DNA from: Anthocerotibacter panamensis C109
Lineage (GTDB): Bacteria; Cyanobacteriota; Cyanobacteriia; Gloeobacterales; Anthocerotibacteraceae
Direction: 5' to 3'
Assembly (NCBI RefSeq): GCF_018389385.1
Contig: NZ_CP062698.1
Coordinates: 375,001-432,500 of the forward strand
Length of the DNA: 57,500 nucleotides
In this document: one piece after another, positions 11,617 to 20,336 of the stretch
Layout: each line of letters opens with the position of its first letter
Numbering within the stretch: position 1 is the first letter of the stretch
Notes under the pieces: model-generated
Seen by the model: the letters and a program-made list of their open reading frames with translations, nothing else
The model's database searches: none
What the model was told of the DNA's origin: nothing
Position numbers and translations under genes: made by a program

Positions 11617-11705
11617 TGGGGGGACTCAGCAGGTTCTTGTACGGCGACGCCCTACAATTTGCGCTAAAGCTTACCCTGTAGCAGTTGAATTAGCAAGAGC
11701 TTTCT

Positions 11706-12968
11706 CTATTTTTTAGGGGGGAACAGCACCGGAATTTGCCAGCATAGAGCTAGCCAAAGCCATAGTTGACCGTTGACCCGTGCCTCGTAGAAGGCAACAT
11801 CAAAAAAGCCAAAAAACAGATAAGCCAGGAGTCCGCCCAGCAGGCCCACCGTCCACCAACGGGCCTCCGCCGGGAGGTAAGGCAGGGCCAAAGCTGCTGA
11901 TAGCAGAGCATAGCCCATGAAGGCCAAAAGTCCCAAGCCCAAGGGTAGCCCCAATTCGGCCCCATAGGTTAGGTAGAGGTTATGAGCATGGCTGGTGAGG
12001 GCTTTTTTGTGGTAGACATCCACCCCGACAAAGGGAAAAGTTTGGGGACCCCAGCCGGTCAGGGGGCGCGTCAGGATCATCTGCCCTGCAATCGCCCAGG
12101 ATTCGACGCGCTCTGAGGTGGATTCGTAGGCGTGGACTTGGGGATCGAAGGTGTTGGCGAGTTTTTGCCACAAAAAAGTCGGCACTACTTGGCGTAAGGG
12201 CGCGACGACAGGCCAGGTGACAGGGCCGAGTGCAGCGGTCACAATCGCCGCAAGCGCGAGGGCCAACCCGCTCAGGATCAACCAGCGACGGGCATAGGCA
12301 AGCAGCAGAACCAGCGCTAGGGCAATGGCTCCCCAGGCGTTGCGCGAAGCCGTACCGATCAGGGCAATAAAGGTAGTCAGCCCCCCCCAACCAGCCGCGA
12401 GACGGAGCTTGAAATCCTGAGCACTCACGGCTAGGGCAATTGCCACTGGCACCACGAGCAGAAAATAAGCCGCAGCAGAAGTAGGCCAGAAAAAGAACGC
12501 AGTCACCCGGTCCAAAATGCCCTCAGCAGCCTGAGAGCCAATGGTCACTTCGAGGGGTCCTAAAATTTTCCACTGCCAGTTAACCCCACTCACCCACTCA
12601 AAAACGCCCGCTGTACCTGTGAGGACCACCCCGACGAGACTCCACACCAACAATTGGCCCACCCGCTTAGGGCTGTCCACCAAGCGGGTGATGAGCCAGA
12701 AAAAAAGGAAGAAAGGCAAATAGTTAAAAAGCCCCCCCAAGCTGGTTTCAACCCGATAGCTCAAGGCTGTGACCAGCAGGAGCCCCACAGTGATCCCAGC
12801 CAGCCCTTTCATTCCGCTGTGCGCTAGACGAGGACGCTCTTGCCTGAGGTGGAGCCCAAGGGCAATGACCCAGCAGGGCAAGAAAAAGGCCGTATTGACC
12901 GGTAGGAGCACAGTGCCTACCAGCAGGAAGGTCCAGGCTCGGGGACTCGGGGGAGCAGCAGTAGACAA
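11706..12968 (-). CDS. O-antigen ligase-like polysaccharide polymerase
   Basis: A 420-residue integral membrane protein with about ten to twelve hydrophobic segments. It carries signatures of the O-antigen ligase/Wzy_C family: SRNAWGAIAL in the middle and a periplasmic SHAHNLYLTYGAELG loop, in which HAHN is characteristic. Members either join a lipid-linked glycan to an acceptor or polymerise repeat units; cyanobacterial IctB belongs to the same superfamily. The only plausible start in the open frame is TTG at 12968, since the upstream codons back to an in-frame TGA contain no ATG or GTG. It is the last gene of the polysaccharide operon, 72 bp after a glycosyltransferase. Whether it acts as ligase or polymerase is undecided. 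Confidence 0.85.
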   Translation of the reverse strand: MSTAAPPSPRAWTFLLVGTVLLPVNTAFFLPCWVIALGLHLRQERPRLAHSGMKGLAGITVGLLLVTALSYRVETSLGGLFNYLPFFLFFWLITRLVDSPKRVGQLLVWSLVGVVLTGTAGVFEWVSGVNWQWKILGPLEVTIGSQAAEGILDRVTAFFFWPTSAAAYFLLVVPVAIALAVSAQDFKLRLAAGWGGLTTFIALIGTASRNAWGAIALALVLLLAYARRWLILSGLALALAAIVTAALGPVTWPVVAPLRQVVPTFLWQKLANTFDPQVHAYESTSERVESWAIAGQMILTRPLTGWGPQTFPFVGVDVYHKKALTSHAHNLYLTYGAELGLPLGLGLLAFMGYALLSAALALPYLPAEARWWTVGLLGGLLAYLFFGFFDVAFYEARVNGQLWLWLALCWQIPVLFPPKK

Positions 12969-13040
12969 GAGTGCAGGTACCGGGCGAGAAGGAAGGTTTG
13001 TAGGCCAAGAAATATCGTAACCCAGCCCCGCAGGAACAAC

Positions 13041-14096
13041 TCAGCAGTACTGTCTGAGGAGGGCAACGGTTTGTGCCCCTGTTTTCTCCCAACTGAAGCG
13101 ACGTGCCCGCCTGAGACCAGCTTCTTGCAAGCGGGAGCGCAAACCGGGGGTGCGGAGGATGGCTTCCATCGCCCCAGCAAGTTCACTGGTGTTGTAGGGA
13201 TCGATCAGCAGGGCTGCCTCCCCGGCTACCTCTGGGAGGGAGGAGAGCTTGGAGGTGATCACGGGCGCACCGCAGGCCATAGCTTCCAGGACTGGCAGGC
13301 CAAAGCCTTCCCAGAGACTGGGGAACACCAGTGCTAGAGAACGCTCGATCAAACCGGGTAGTTCCGCGTAGGGGACGTATTCAAGGAAGCGCACGCGCCG
13401 GGAGAGTTTTTTTTCGGCCACCAGAGCCTGGAGCTTGGGGGTATGGCTCGGGACTGGGGGGCCTGCGATCCACAGTTCACTGTCACCCTCAAGACAGGCA
13501 AAGGCGCTGATGAGACGGTCCAGATTTTTATGGGGATCATGGCGGCTGAGCGCGAGAAAATAGTTGCCGGTGGGCAGTCCTTGGGGCCGGAAGTGCTCGG
13601 CGTCGTGGGCGAGCAGGACGATGGTGATCCGGTCAGCAGAAACTTTGTAAAACTGGGTAATATCGCTTGCGGTAGCCTGAGAATCGCAGAGGATGTGCTC
13701 AGCCTGGGCCAGTACCTGAGGAATATAGAACCGAAAGTACGGCGTGAGCGGTGACAGGCGGGGGAAGCGCAGAGGGATGCAATCGTGGAGGGTGACCACA
13801 TAGCGGCAGCGGGCGAAGAGGGGAGCCTCCGGGACCGGGGAGAAGATGAGGTGGTTGCGAGCCAGGGTAGGAAGCGCAGTCTGGGTCCAGAGTAGCCTAC
13901 GTATGTGGCCGCTTCTTGCGCTGTCGGCACCGAGCCCTGCGGGGATGCGCTGACAGGTATAGCCAGGAAGTTCCTGGGCGGTGAGTAGGGTCGGGTGCAA
14001 CGCTTGGAGGTGGGGCAGGAGATTGCGGGCATAGGCGGTAAGCCCTGTGACGCGGGTGCTGAGCGAACTCAAATTGACCAGCAGGGGGGTAGTCAC
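13041..14096 (-). CDS. GT4-family glycosyltransferase
   Basis: A 351-residue retaining glycosyltransferase of the GT-B fold, expected at the inner face of the cytoplasmic membrane. The N-terminal Rossmann domain begins [22 protein letters not shown]. The C-terminal donor-binding domain contains [19 protein letters not shown] (the E-x7-E motif) and [16 protein letters not shown]. The start is a GTG that overlaps the stop of the upstream glycosyltransferase by four bases (GTGA), so the two are translationally coupled. It probably adds a sugar to a surface-glycan repeat unit; donor and acceptor are unknown. Confidence 0.92.
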   Translation of the reverse strand: MTTPLLVNLSSLSTRVTGLTAYARNLLPHLQALHPTLLTAQELPGYTCQRIPAGLGADSARSGHIRRLLWTQTALPTLARNHLIFSPVPEAPLFARCRYVVTLHDCIPLRFPRLSPLTPYFRFYIPQVLAQAEHILCDSQATASDITQFYKVSADRITIVLLAHDAEHFRPQGLPTGNYFLALSRHDPHKNLDRLISAFACLEGDSELWIAGPPVPSHTPKLQALVAEKKLSRRVRFLEYVPYAELPGLIERSLALVFPSLWEGFGLPVLEAMACGAPVITSKLSSLPEVAGEAALLIDPYNTSELAGAMEAILRTPGLRSRLQEAGLRRARRFSWEKTGAQTVALLRQYC

Positions 14097-15352
14097 AGGG
14101 TAGTAAGGAGTGTGAGGAGATTTTTCTTGTAGTTAGCAAAGCTGTGTCGGGCCACCATAGCGGCTCCCCGCTGTATCAAGTCATGGCGTAGCGCAGGACT
14201 TGATACCAGCGCGACGAGCCCATCACTGATGCTTGTGGTATCGTGCGGGTCCACATACAGGGCTGCATCCCCACAGGCTTCAGGCAGAGAAGCAATCCGG
14301 GAAGTGAGGACGGGACAATTCATCTGCATGGCTTCTAGCGGTGGTAAACCAAATCCCTCATAACACGAGGGAAAGACAAAGGCTAGGGCGTTTTTCAGCA
14401 GCACGAGCTTGTCTGCGGTTGGGATGTAGCTGAGATGTCTGACCTGTCGGCCATCCAAAAAGGGCTGAAACGCTTCACACCCATAACCTAACGCGCCGAC
14501 AAGAATAAGCGGAACCCGGAGCTTTTGCTGGACAGCACGGTAGCTCGTGATGAGTCGGGCGATGTTTTTGCGTTTCTCCAGCGTGCCGATGAAAAGTAAG
14601 TAGCCTTCTGTTTCGAGCTGGTATTTTTTGAGAACGGTCGCTTGAAAGGAGGGGTCGCAAGCCAAGGCCGCCTCTTCGGGGAAGATGGGGACCGGCGGGT
14701 AAAGCGTGACTACTTTGTGTTCGTAGGCCGGGAAGAGCGTGAGGAGTTCAGCCCGTGAGAAGTTAGAGATGCTGATAATCCGGTGGGCGTACTCCAGCAT
14801 GTTTTTCACCCGCCGGTAGAAGACTTTGGGTACGTCGTCGGGGTTGTGGTCGGAGCGCAGCAACGGAATGACATCGGGCAAAGTCTGGATCACTTTTGTC
14901 GCAGACCGGATATTGAGCGGGGAGGGCGTAAAGATCAGATCGAAGTCTTTTACCTCCAGCGGGTAGGGGCTATCGAAGAGCCGGGTGTGTACCCCAACGA
15001 GGCGATAGAAATCCGGCTGATTGACGAAGCCCGCGACATCTTCTAGGTAGCTGAGGCGGCCCTCTAGGGTGAGTGCAGGCTTGGGGATCATCGTCGCAGC
15101 GCGGCTGGCGACGTAGCGCCACAGGACGCGCCTATAGCTGCTGGTATGGGGGTTTTCGAGGTGGGGGAGGATGGCTTGCTCCTGAGGAGCGCTCGTCAAC
15201 AGATGGTTCGTCGCTCCCAGTGCTTGGGTCGCTTTGAGGACCGATTTGGCGTAAAAAGCGATGCCACGGTGGACTTTCTGCTCTAGGTCATAGCCGGAGA
15301 ACAAGATCCGCTGATTCAGGAGCACGGTGCTTTCGTCCGGTGCAAGGGACAT
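14093..15352 (-). CDS. GT4-family glycosyltransferase
   Basis: A 419-residue GT-B glycosyltransferase. The donor-binding domain shows LLFIGTLEKRKNI, FPSCYEGFGLPPLEAMQM and SLPEACGDAALYVDP. A long N-terminal region (VLLNQRILFSGYDLEQKVHRGI) resembles GT4 enzymes that handle lipid-linked oligosaccharides. I place the start at the ATG two bases after the flippase stop. A 30-residue upstream extension is open but lies inside the flippase gene and is rich in Cys, so it is unlikely to be translated. Tight spacing with flippase and glycosyltransferase on either side supports a role in the same glycan pathway. Confidence 0.92.
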   Translation of the reverse strand: MSLAPDESTVLLNQRILFSGYDLEQKVHRGIAFYAKSVLKATQALGATNHLLTSAPQEQAILPHLENPHTSSYRRVLWRYVASRAATMIPKPALTLEGRLSYLEDVAGFVNQPDFYRLVGVHTRLFDSPYPLEVKDFDLIFTPSPLNIRSATKVIQTLPDVIPLLRSDHNPDDVPKVFYRRVKNMLEYAHRIISISNFSRAELLTLFPAYEHKVVTLYPPVPIFPEEAALACDPSFQATVLKKYQLETEGYLLFIGTLEKRKNIARLITSYRAVQQKLRVPLILVGALGYGCEAFQPFLDGRQVRHLSYIPTADKLVLLKNALAFVFPSCYEGFGLPPLEAMQMNCPVLTSRIASLPEACGDAALYVDPHDTTSISDGLVALVSSPALRHDLIQRGAAMVARHSFANYKKNLLTLLTTL

Positions 15353-15354
15353 GC

Positions 15355-16587
15355 TTAGCCCTCGTTTTTTAAAACAGGAATACTCAAGGCAAGCAAAAGG
15401 ATCATCTGAGAAACCAGGGTCGCCCAGGCAGCACCCGCCCAACCCCAGAGGGGGATCAGTGCGAGATTGAGCGCGATGTTGACCCCCAGCGTCGCAAGTT
15501 GTCCGCGCGTCCGCAAGGTCTGGCGTCCACTGCCGGTTAAGGCAAGGGCAAAGGGCGTGTATAAGCCCTGGAGCAACGGGATAAAAGCTAGGAGTCGTAG
15601 GGTCGCGACGGATTCTCGAAAGCTCTCACCAAAAAACAACGGCAGATAGGGCGCGACTACCCATAACACCCCAGTCGCCAGGATTCCATAAGCTCCCATC
15701 AGGCGCACTATCTGTATCGCCAACGTGCGGACTGCCCGGTAGTCCTGCTGACCAGCCTTAAAAAATTGGGGATAGATGGCGTTGATGAGGGCATTGAGCG
15801 GCAGATAGACCAGGGGAATAAATCTGAAGGCTGCCGCGTAGATCCCGGTCGCCTCCAGGGTCGAAAGTCGGGCGAGCATCGCCTTGTCCAAGTCTGTGTA
15901 GGCTCCTTGGGCGGCTTGTCCCACGGCAAAATTCCAGCCTGGAGCCACCCGCTCACGGATCTCCTGAAAATCAGCCGTAAGTAGCCCCCAGGTACGCATC
16001 ACCCAGCCCATCGCCAGCAATCCCATTCCTAAAGATTGTCCTAAAAACAACCACCCCCAGAGGAACACGTCGCCTTTGCTCCAGGCAAGCCAACCAACCA
16101 ACAAGAGCCTCAGCCCCCCCCAGACCACTTCAAGTACAGCATTGCGCCACACCATCTCATTAGCCACATGAGCGCTACAGGCGAGCCAAAAGAGCCGCCC
16201 ACCCACAAACTCCGCCAGCCCTAAAGCCAAAACCAAATCCCATGCCACCTGCGGAAGAAACAGGAACTTGAGCCCGCCCATGATGGCTAAACCCAACGGT
16301 AAAGCCAGCACAGAAAGGAGGAGGCTATTGCCAACGGCACGCCGGGTAGGTACTCCTGCTGTCACATCCTCGACAATCAGGGTCGTCCCGCCCAGTTCTA
16401 CAAACGGAGATAGTAAAGTAGCAAGCGCCAAAGCTCCGGCGAAGGCTCCGAACGCTTCAGCCCCAAGAGTATGCGCCAACAAGACGAATGCCAGAAACTG
16501 GAAACCGAACCGCACTCCCAGACCCATAAGCATCCAGCCCGTGTTACGGATAACGGTGGCTGAAGGGAGATAGGTCTTAAAAGTCAT
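15355..16587 (-). CDS. Polysaccharide flippase (MOP/Wzx-like)
   Basis: A 410-residue membrane protein with about twelve hydrophobic segments and the start of the polysaccharide-biosynthesis flippase family (TVIRNTGWMLMGLGVRFGFQFLAFVLLAHTLG). It would move undecaprenyl-linked glycan units across the cytoplasmic membrane before polymerisation or ligation. The ATG at 16587 (MTFKTYLPSATV) is preferred over a TTG eleven codons upstream that adds a Cys-rich, non-conserved segment. It is followed by a glycosyltransferase after two bases and preceded, after a 143-bp gap, by a methyltransferase gene on the same strand. Confidence 0.9.
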   Translation of the reverse strand: MTFKTYLPSATVIRNTGWMLMGLGVRFGFQFLAFVLLAHTLGAEAFGAFAGALALATLLSPFVELGGTTLIVEDVTAGVPTRRAVGNSLLLSVLALPLGLAIMGGLKFLFLPQVAWDLVLALGLAEFVGGRLFWLACSAHVANEMVWRNAVLEVVWGGLRLLLVGWLAWSKGDVFLWGWLFLGQSLGMGLLAMGWVMRTWGLLTADFQEIRERVAPGWNFAVGQAAQGAYTDLDKAMLARLSTLEATGIYAAAFRFIPLVYLPLNALINAIYPQFFKAGQQDYRAVRTLAIQIVRLMGAYGILATGVLWVVAPYLPLFFGESFRESVATLRLLAFIPLLQGLYTPFALALTGSGRQTLRTRGQLATLGVNIALNLALIPLWGWAGAAWATLVSQMILLLALSIPVLKNEG

Positions 16588-16730
16588 GCAGCACGCCACA
16601 CAGGCATTGGGCCAGACCAAATTCTGTCATGCACACACTAGAGCAGACCCAATTGTACCTGTAAACCATCCACAGATCGCTGGGGCTTCCAGGTAGAAGT
16701 GCAGAAGAATTCCTGGCTGAGTTTGAACAT

Positions 16731-17549
16731 TTATGATTCTTGCTTATGCTCACTTTTTGCTTGCTCTACACTTAGTATTGCTTGAATTTTCCGGCAATCT
16801 TCATCCATCCTAGATTTTAAGAGTGGCTTAACAAGCATGATCGTAAAATGTGCTGCCTTACTTGTTGAAACTTTAAAGAGTAGGGGGTTGATAGATCGAT
16901 TGGTTAGCAGATGAAAATCTCTATTGGTGTGAAAGTTTAGTCCCAGGCGATTAGCTATAAATTGAAGCGTCCTAGCTTGATAAAAAGTGATGTGCTGCCC
17001 TGTTTCTGGGGAGTAGTACCACCACTGCCCAAGCGGCGGAGGGTCACCCTGAAATAGCGCAGTCGAAAAGATAAGCGTTCGGGAGCTCGAATTTGCCAAG
17101 GCTTGGGAAATAAAATCCAGAGGATCGTAGACATGCTCCAAAACCTCAAAGGCAGTTATAGCACAGAATTTAGGTTCTGTTTTACTCGCTTCAAATTCCT
17201 TGGCAAAAATATTGGAGCAATAGGGATCAGACCAATAAAAGTCAAAGCCAATATCCCGCATCAGCCTCGTCAACATTCCATAGCCGCCAGCAATATCTTG
17301 ATACTTCCCATCATGCTCGTAGCAGCAGTACAAAAGACTAGCGAGCCTTTTAAAAACTCCTATATTTCTGGCAATTAAACCAATATCTATAGCGGCGATA
17401 GCCTGACTATAGGCTTCTTCCAGCCAGTAGGGCTCCTCAGTCTGTAGCAACCCGCACACAGAACAATAGAGATAATCCACCTCGTACTTGCCGAGGAGTT
17501 TGCCTCGAAAACAAACCTGTCGCTGAGTAGCACAAACGGGGCATTTCAT
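16731..17549 (-). CDS. Class I SAM-dependent methyltransferase with zinc ribbon
   Basis: A 272-residue protein. It begins with a four-Cys zinc-ribbon-like segment (CPVC at the start and CSVC about 27 residues later), as in sugar C-methyltransferase-like and related enzymes. A Methyltransf_23-type core follows, with a variant SAM-binding motif I (YQDIAGGYGMLTRLM) and FEVLEHVYDPLDF. The start is ATG 17549 (MKCPVC), although a GTG two codons upstream is possible. No strong ribosome-binding site is seen. Its base composition is more AT-rich than the genes on both sides, and the cluster edge here may be acquired. It probably modifies a sugar of the surface glycan. Confidence 0.82.
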   Translation of the reverse strand: MKCPVCATQRQVCFRGKLLGKYEVDYLYCSVCGLLQTEEPYWLEEAYSQAIAAIDIGLIARNIGVFKRLASLLYCCYEHDGKYQDIAGGYGMLTRLMRDIGFDFYWSDPYCSNIFAKEFEASKTEPKFCAITAFEVLEHVYDPLDFISQALANSSSRTLIFSTALFQGDPPPLGQWWYYSPETGQHITFYQARTLQFIANRLGLNFHTNRDFHLLTNRSINPLLFKVSTSKAAHFTIMLVKPLLKSRMDEDCRKIQAILSVEQAKSEHKQES

Positions 17550-17598
17550 AACCACTGTCTCGCTTTACAAGCGCTCTGTAGTTCTATTAGGTTGAGCA

Positions 17599-18348
17599 TC
17601 AGGCGACCAAACTTTCCCAGAGGTCGTCGGGGATCTCGTAATTGGAAGCAACTGATTGCACATCGCCCAAGTCTTCTAGCCGTTCGACCAGTGTGAGGAC
17701 CTGACGGGCAACCAGGGGGTCTTCCAAGGTGACGGTGTTGTCCGGGAGCCACTGCATCCGCGCTTGGAGGACAGTATACTTCCTGTTTTTGAGTTCGCTG
17801 CTGAGCCCCTCCAGACCTGCGAGGTCGGTGTAGACTTCGGCGGTGTCCTCAAAAAGCCTGTAGCTGGTGGCGTTGGCATCTAGGGCATCTTCTAAAAGCT
17901 GCTCTTCATCCAGCAGCCCCTCTAGTTCGACGACCCCTACGTGCCGAAACATCCACCCTACAGACCCCAATTCTCCGAGGTTGCCGCCAAGTTTGCTGAG
18001 GGTGGCGCGGATGTCTGCGGCGGTCCGGTTGCGGTTATCGGTCAAAGCCTCGATGACCAAGGCGACCCCGGCAGGACCATAGGCTTCGTAGCGCACTTCC
18101 TCTAGTTTGGCTCCAGCCAGAGCCCCCGAGCCCTTGAGGATAGCCCGGTGAATATTTTCGTTGGGCAAGCCCTCAGCCTTAGCTGTCTCAATAGCCGACC
18201 GCAGACGGAAATTGCCTTGAGGATCGGCCCCCCCCAACTGGGTCGCCACAATAATTTCTCGCGAAAGTCGGGCAAAGAGCGCTCCGCGGGCTACGTCATT
18301 CTTGCCCTTTTGACGCTTGATCTGCGCCCATTTACTGTGTCCTGCCAT
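17599..18348 (-). CDS. YebC/PmpR-family protein
   Basis: A 249-residue YebC-family protein. The N-terminus [18 protein letters not shown] is a family signature, and [24 protein letters not shown] is the conserved centre. Members were first described as DNA-binding transcription regulators; more recent work assigns some of them a role in relieving ribosome stalling at proline stretches. Length is normal. The downstream methyltransferase starts about 50 bp away on the same strand, but their functions are unrelated and co-transcription is uncertain. Confidence 0.95.
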   Translation of the reverse strand: MAGHSKWAQIKRQKGKNDVARGALFARLSREIIVATQLGGADPQGNFRLRSAIETAKAEGLPNENIHRAILKGSGALAGAKLEEVRYEAYGPAGVALVIEALTDNRNRTAADIRATLSKLGGNLGELGSVGWMFRHVGVVELEGLLDEEQLLEDALDANATSYRLFEDTAEVYTDLAGLEGLSSELKNRKYTVLQARMQWLPDNTVTLEDPLVARQVLTLVERLEDLGDVQSVASNYEIPDDLWESLVA

Positions 18349-18693
18349 GCTCGCTATGCTCCTAGCCGTCGTCTATGATACTCCTGAATGAAACGCAAAA
18401 TCCTCTATAGGAGGAGCGTAGTTCTAGCGCTCCCCCACGCTAGGGGTACACAGCAGAGTCGTTAATTCAAGAGGTTCCTGAAGTCTTACACTACACGCTT
18501 TGTAATTTTTAATTTATTGTTTCTTCTTCCTATAATACCCCTGGTTTTTTACTGCTCAAAGCAGTTAATGGTTTCGCTAAACTAAGTCCAAAGGGATTTA
18601 CAGAAGAATTATCAAGTTATGCCCTAAAAAAGCCCGATTGCTATACTTAAAGTGAGCGCGATGCTACTAGCTCTTGAAAGAGGGAGGTTGGCT
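18349..18693. other. Intergenic region between divergent YebC and S2P genes
   Basis: About 345 bp with no convincing gene. It must hold the promoters of two divergent genes. A TATACT -10-like box at 18642-18647 points towards the protease gene, without a clear -35 partner at normal spacing. The middle is AT-rich. No terminator, riboswitch or repeat was recognised. Confidence 0.5.
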
Positions 18694-19845
18694 ATGGCTC
18701 AAGCAGTGAACAAGAATGCCCTCAGGATAGGTTCGCTCTTTGGCATTCCCTTTTTTATTGATTTTTCGTGGTTTTTTATCCTGGCGCTGGTCACCTATAG
18801 CTATGGAGTGCGGTGGGGAGCACAGTTTCCTGAATGGCAGGGAATAGGCCCTTGGCTGGCCGGTTTGGGGACGGCGCTACTGTTGTTTGGGTCGGTGTTG
18901 TTGCATGAGTTGGGCCATAGCGTTGTGGCGCTGGCACAGGGGATTCAAGTACGGTCCATCAGCTTGTTTCTGTTTGGCGGGGTGGCCCGAATTGAGCGCG
19001 AATCGAAGACGCCTTGGGATGCCCTGGGAGTGGCGTTGGCGGGTCCGCTGGTGAGTTTGACCTTGTACGGGATCTTTACCGGATTGGAGCGGGGGCTGCA
19101 CCTCGTCGGAGGATTGGGGGCGATGGTCAGTCTCGTGGCGTCGGTCAATCTGGCTTTGGCAGTCTTCAACATGGTCCCTGGCTTGCCGCTGGATGGCGGG
19201 AATGTCCTCAAGGCATTGGTCTGGGCTGTTACAGGTAATCCCTACAAGGGCGTCCGGGTGGCGGCTTGGATGGGGCAGACGGTGGGGCTGGGGCTGGTTG
19301 CTCTAGGGCTGTGGCTGGGGCTCACCATTGAGCTCAGTGGGCTGTGGTTAGCGCTCATCGGTTGGTTTGTCCTGAGGACGGCCCGTTCCTACAACGAATA
19401 TGCGCTGGTGCAGGACCAACTCAAGGCTGTGACCGTGGCTGAGGCGACGGTGCAGGTAGTACCTGCGGTCCCGGCTCAGGCCACACTCAAGACGTTTGCT
19501 GACTACTGGCTTCCAAGAGACTTCCGGCTATTTACGGGAGAACCGGCGGACTTTTGGGTGATTGACGCTGGAGGTCATCTTGTGGGGCGGATCTCTAGGC
19601 AACTGTTGCGCAAGTATGCACCAGAATTCTGGTCAGGGCTGCGGGTTGGGGAGGTCATGGAGCCGGTGGCAGCCGAGGAAACAGTCGTCCCGACCGAGAC
19701 GCTCGATGAGGTGCTCAACCGTTTTCAGGAGCAAGACCTCCGGGAGTTGCCGGTTATCTACCCGGATGGGCGGCTGGTCGGACAGGTACGGTTAAAAGAT
19801 CTAGAGCGGATCTTTCAGCAAGAGCGTTGGGGAGCAGCGAGCTAG
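18694..19845 (+). CDS. Site-2 protease family zinc metalloprotease with CBS domains
   Basis: A 383-residue membrane protease of the S2P/M50 family. The zinc motif HELGH is at residues 71-75 in a transmembrane segment, and the third ligand lies in NMVPGLPLDGGNVLKAL. Several hydrophobic segments precede a soluble C-terminal half that resembles a CBS pair (VGEVMEPVAAEETVVPTETL and LRELPVIYPDGRLVGQV). CBS domains often sense adenine nucleotides and could gate the protease. The ATG at 18694 has GGGAGG eight bases upstream; a longer frame from 18652 lacks such a site. The gene is convergent with cheW after two bases. Its substrate is unknown; known relatives cleave membrane-anchored regulators. Confidence 0.92.
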   Translation: MAQAVNKNALRIGSLFGIPFFIDFSWFFILALVTYSYGVRWGAQFPEWQGIGPWLAGLGTALLLFGSVLLHELGHSVVALAQGIQVRSISLFLFGGVARIERESKTPWDALGVALAGPLVSLTLYGIFTGLERGLHLVGGLGAMVSLVASVNLALAVFNMVPGLPLDGGNVLKALVWAVTGNPYKGVRVAAWMGQTVGLGLVALGLWLGLTIELSGLWLALIGWFVLRTARSYNEYALVQDQLKAVTVAEATVQVVPAVPAQATLKTFADYWLPRDFRLFTGEPADFWVIDAGGHLVGRISRQLLRKYAPEFWSGLRVGEVMEPVAAEETVVPTETLDEVLNRFQEQDLRELPVIYPDGRLVGQVRLKDLERIFQQERWGAAS

Positions 19846-19847
19846 CG

Positions 19848-20330
19848 CTAGGCTGTCCCTAAAGTCAGCAGTTGCGTGATATCCAGTAAAAAGAGGGCGG
19901 GTTCATCTTCCGCTAGAACGGCTCGGGCGCTGACATGGCGGACTGGGGAGAGCACGGCGTAGGTAGGCGGCAAGGGAGCAAAAGCAGCGCGGGCGAGGCG
20001 GCGCAAAACGGGCCGTGAATCGATGGGTAGGGCCAGATTATCTCCCGCAGCCAGAATGAGCAAGTAGCGTTCTTCAGGCTCCCAAGATTGGGGCGCGGGG
20101 TCACGGAAGATCCTGTGCCCCACGTCTACCACCACCAATTCCCGACCCTCCGAACGAACCAATCCAATGCCCCGACCCGTTGGGTCACCGCTGATCTCAC
20201 CCAAGGGCACAACCTTCTGGACGGCGTCTAAGGGCAGGACAAACCATTCCTGGCGCAGGCGGAAGGCAATATACTGCTCCGTGGGTTGAGTGGGGCGCAA
20301 GCGGCGGGAGGTGCGGGGCAGGATGGACAT
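19848..20330 (-). CDS. CheW-domain protein (second scaffold of the pilus chemosensory operon)
   Basis: A 160-residue single CheW domain (YIAFRLRQEWFVLPLDAVQKVVP, then GLVRSEGRELVVVDVGHRIF). CheW proteins couple chemoreceptors to the CheA kinase. It is the last gene of a six-gene operon and starts six bases after the hybrid CheA gene. It differs from the PilI-like CheW four genes upstream in its longer, basic N-terminus (RTSRRLRP). Two CheW proteins in one array are common in pilus-type systems. Confidence 0.9.
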   Translation of the reverse strand: MSILPRTSRRLRPTQPTEQYIAFRLRQEWFVLPLDAVQKVVPLGEISGDPTGRGIGLVRSEGRELVVVDVGHRIFRDPAPQSWEPEERYLLILAAGDNLALPIDSRPVLRRLARAAFAPLPPTYAVLSPVRHVSARAVLAEDEPALFLLDITQLLTLGTA

Positions 20331-20336
20331 GACAAC

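Noticed and set aside
15353-15442. 30-residue N-terminal extension of the second glycosyltransferase
   Set aside because: It overlaps the flippase coding sequence, contains three Cys and no conserved pattern, and an ATG with normal spacing follows.
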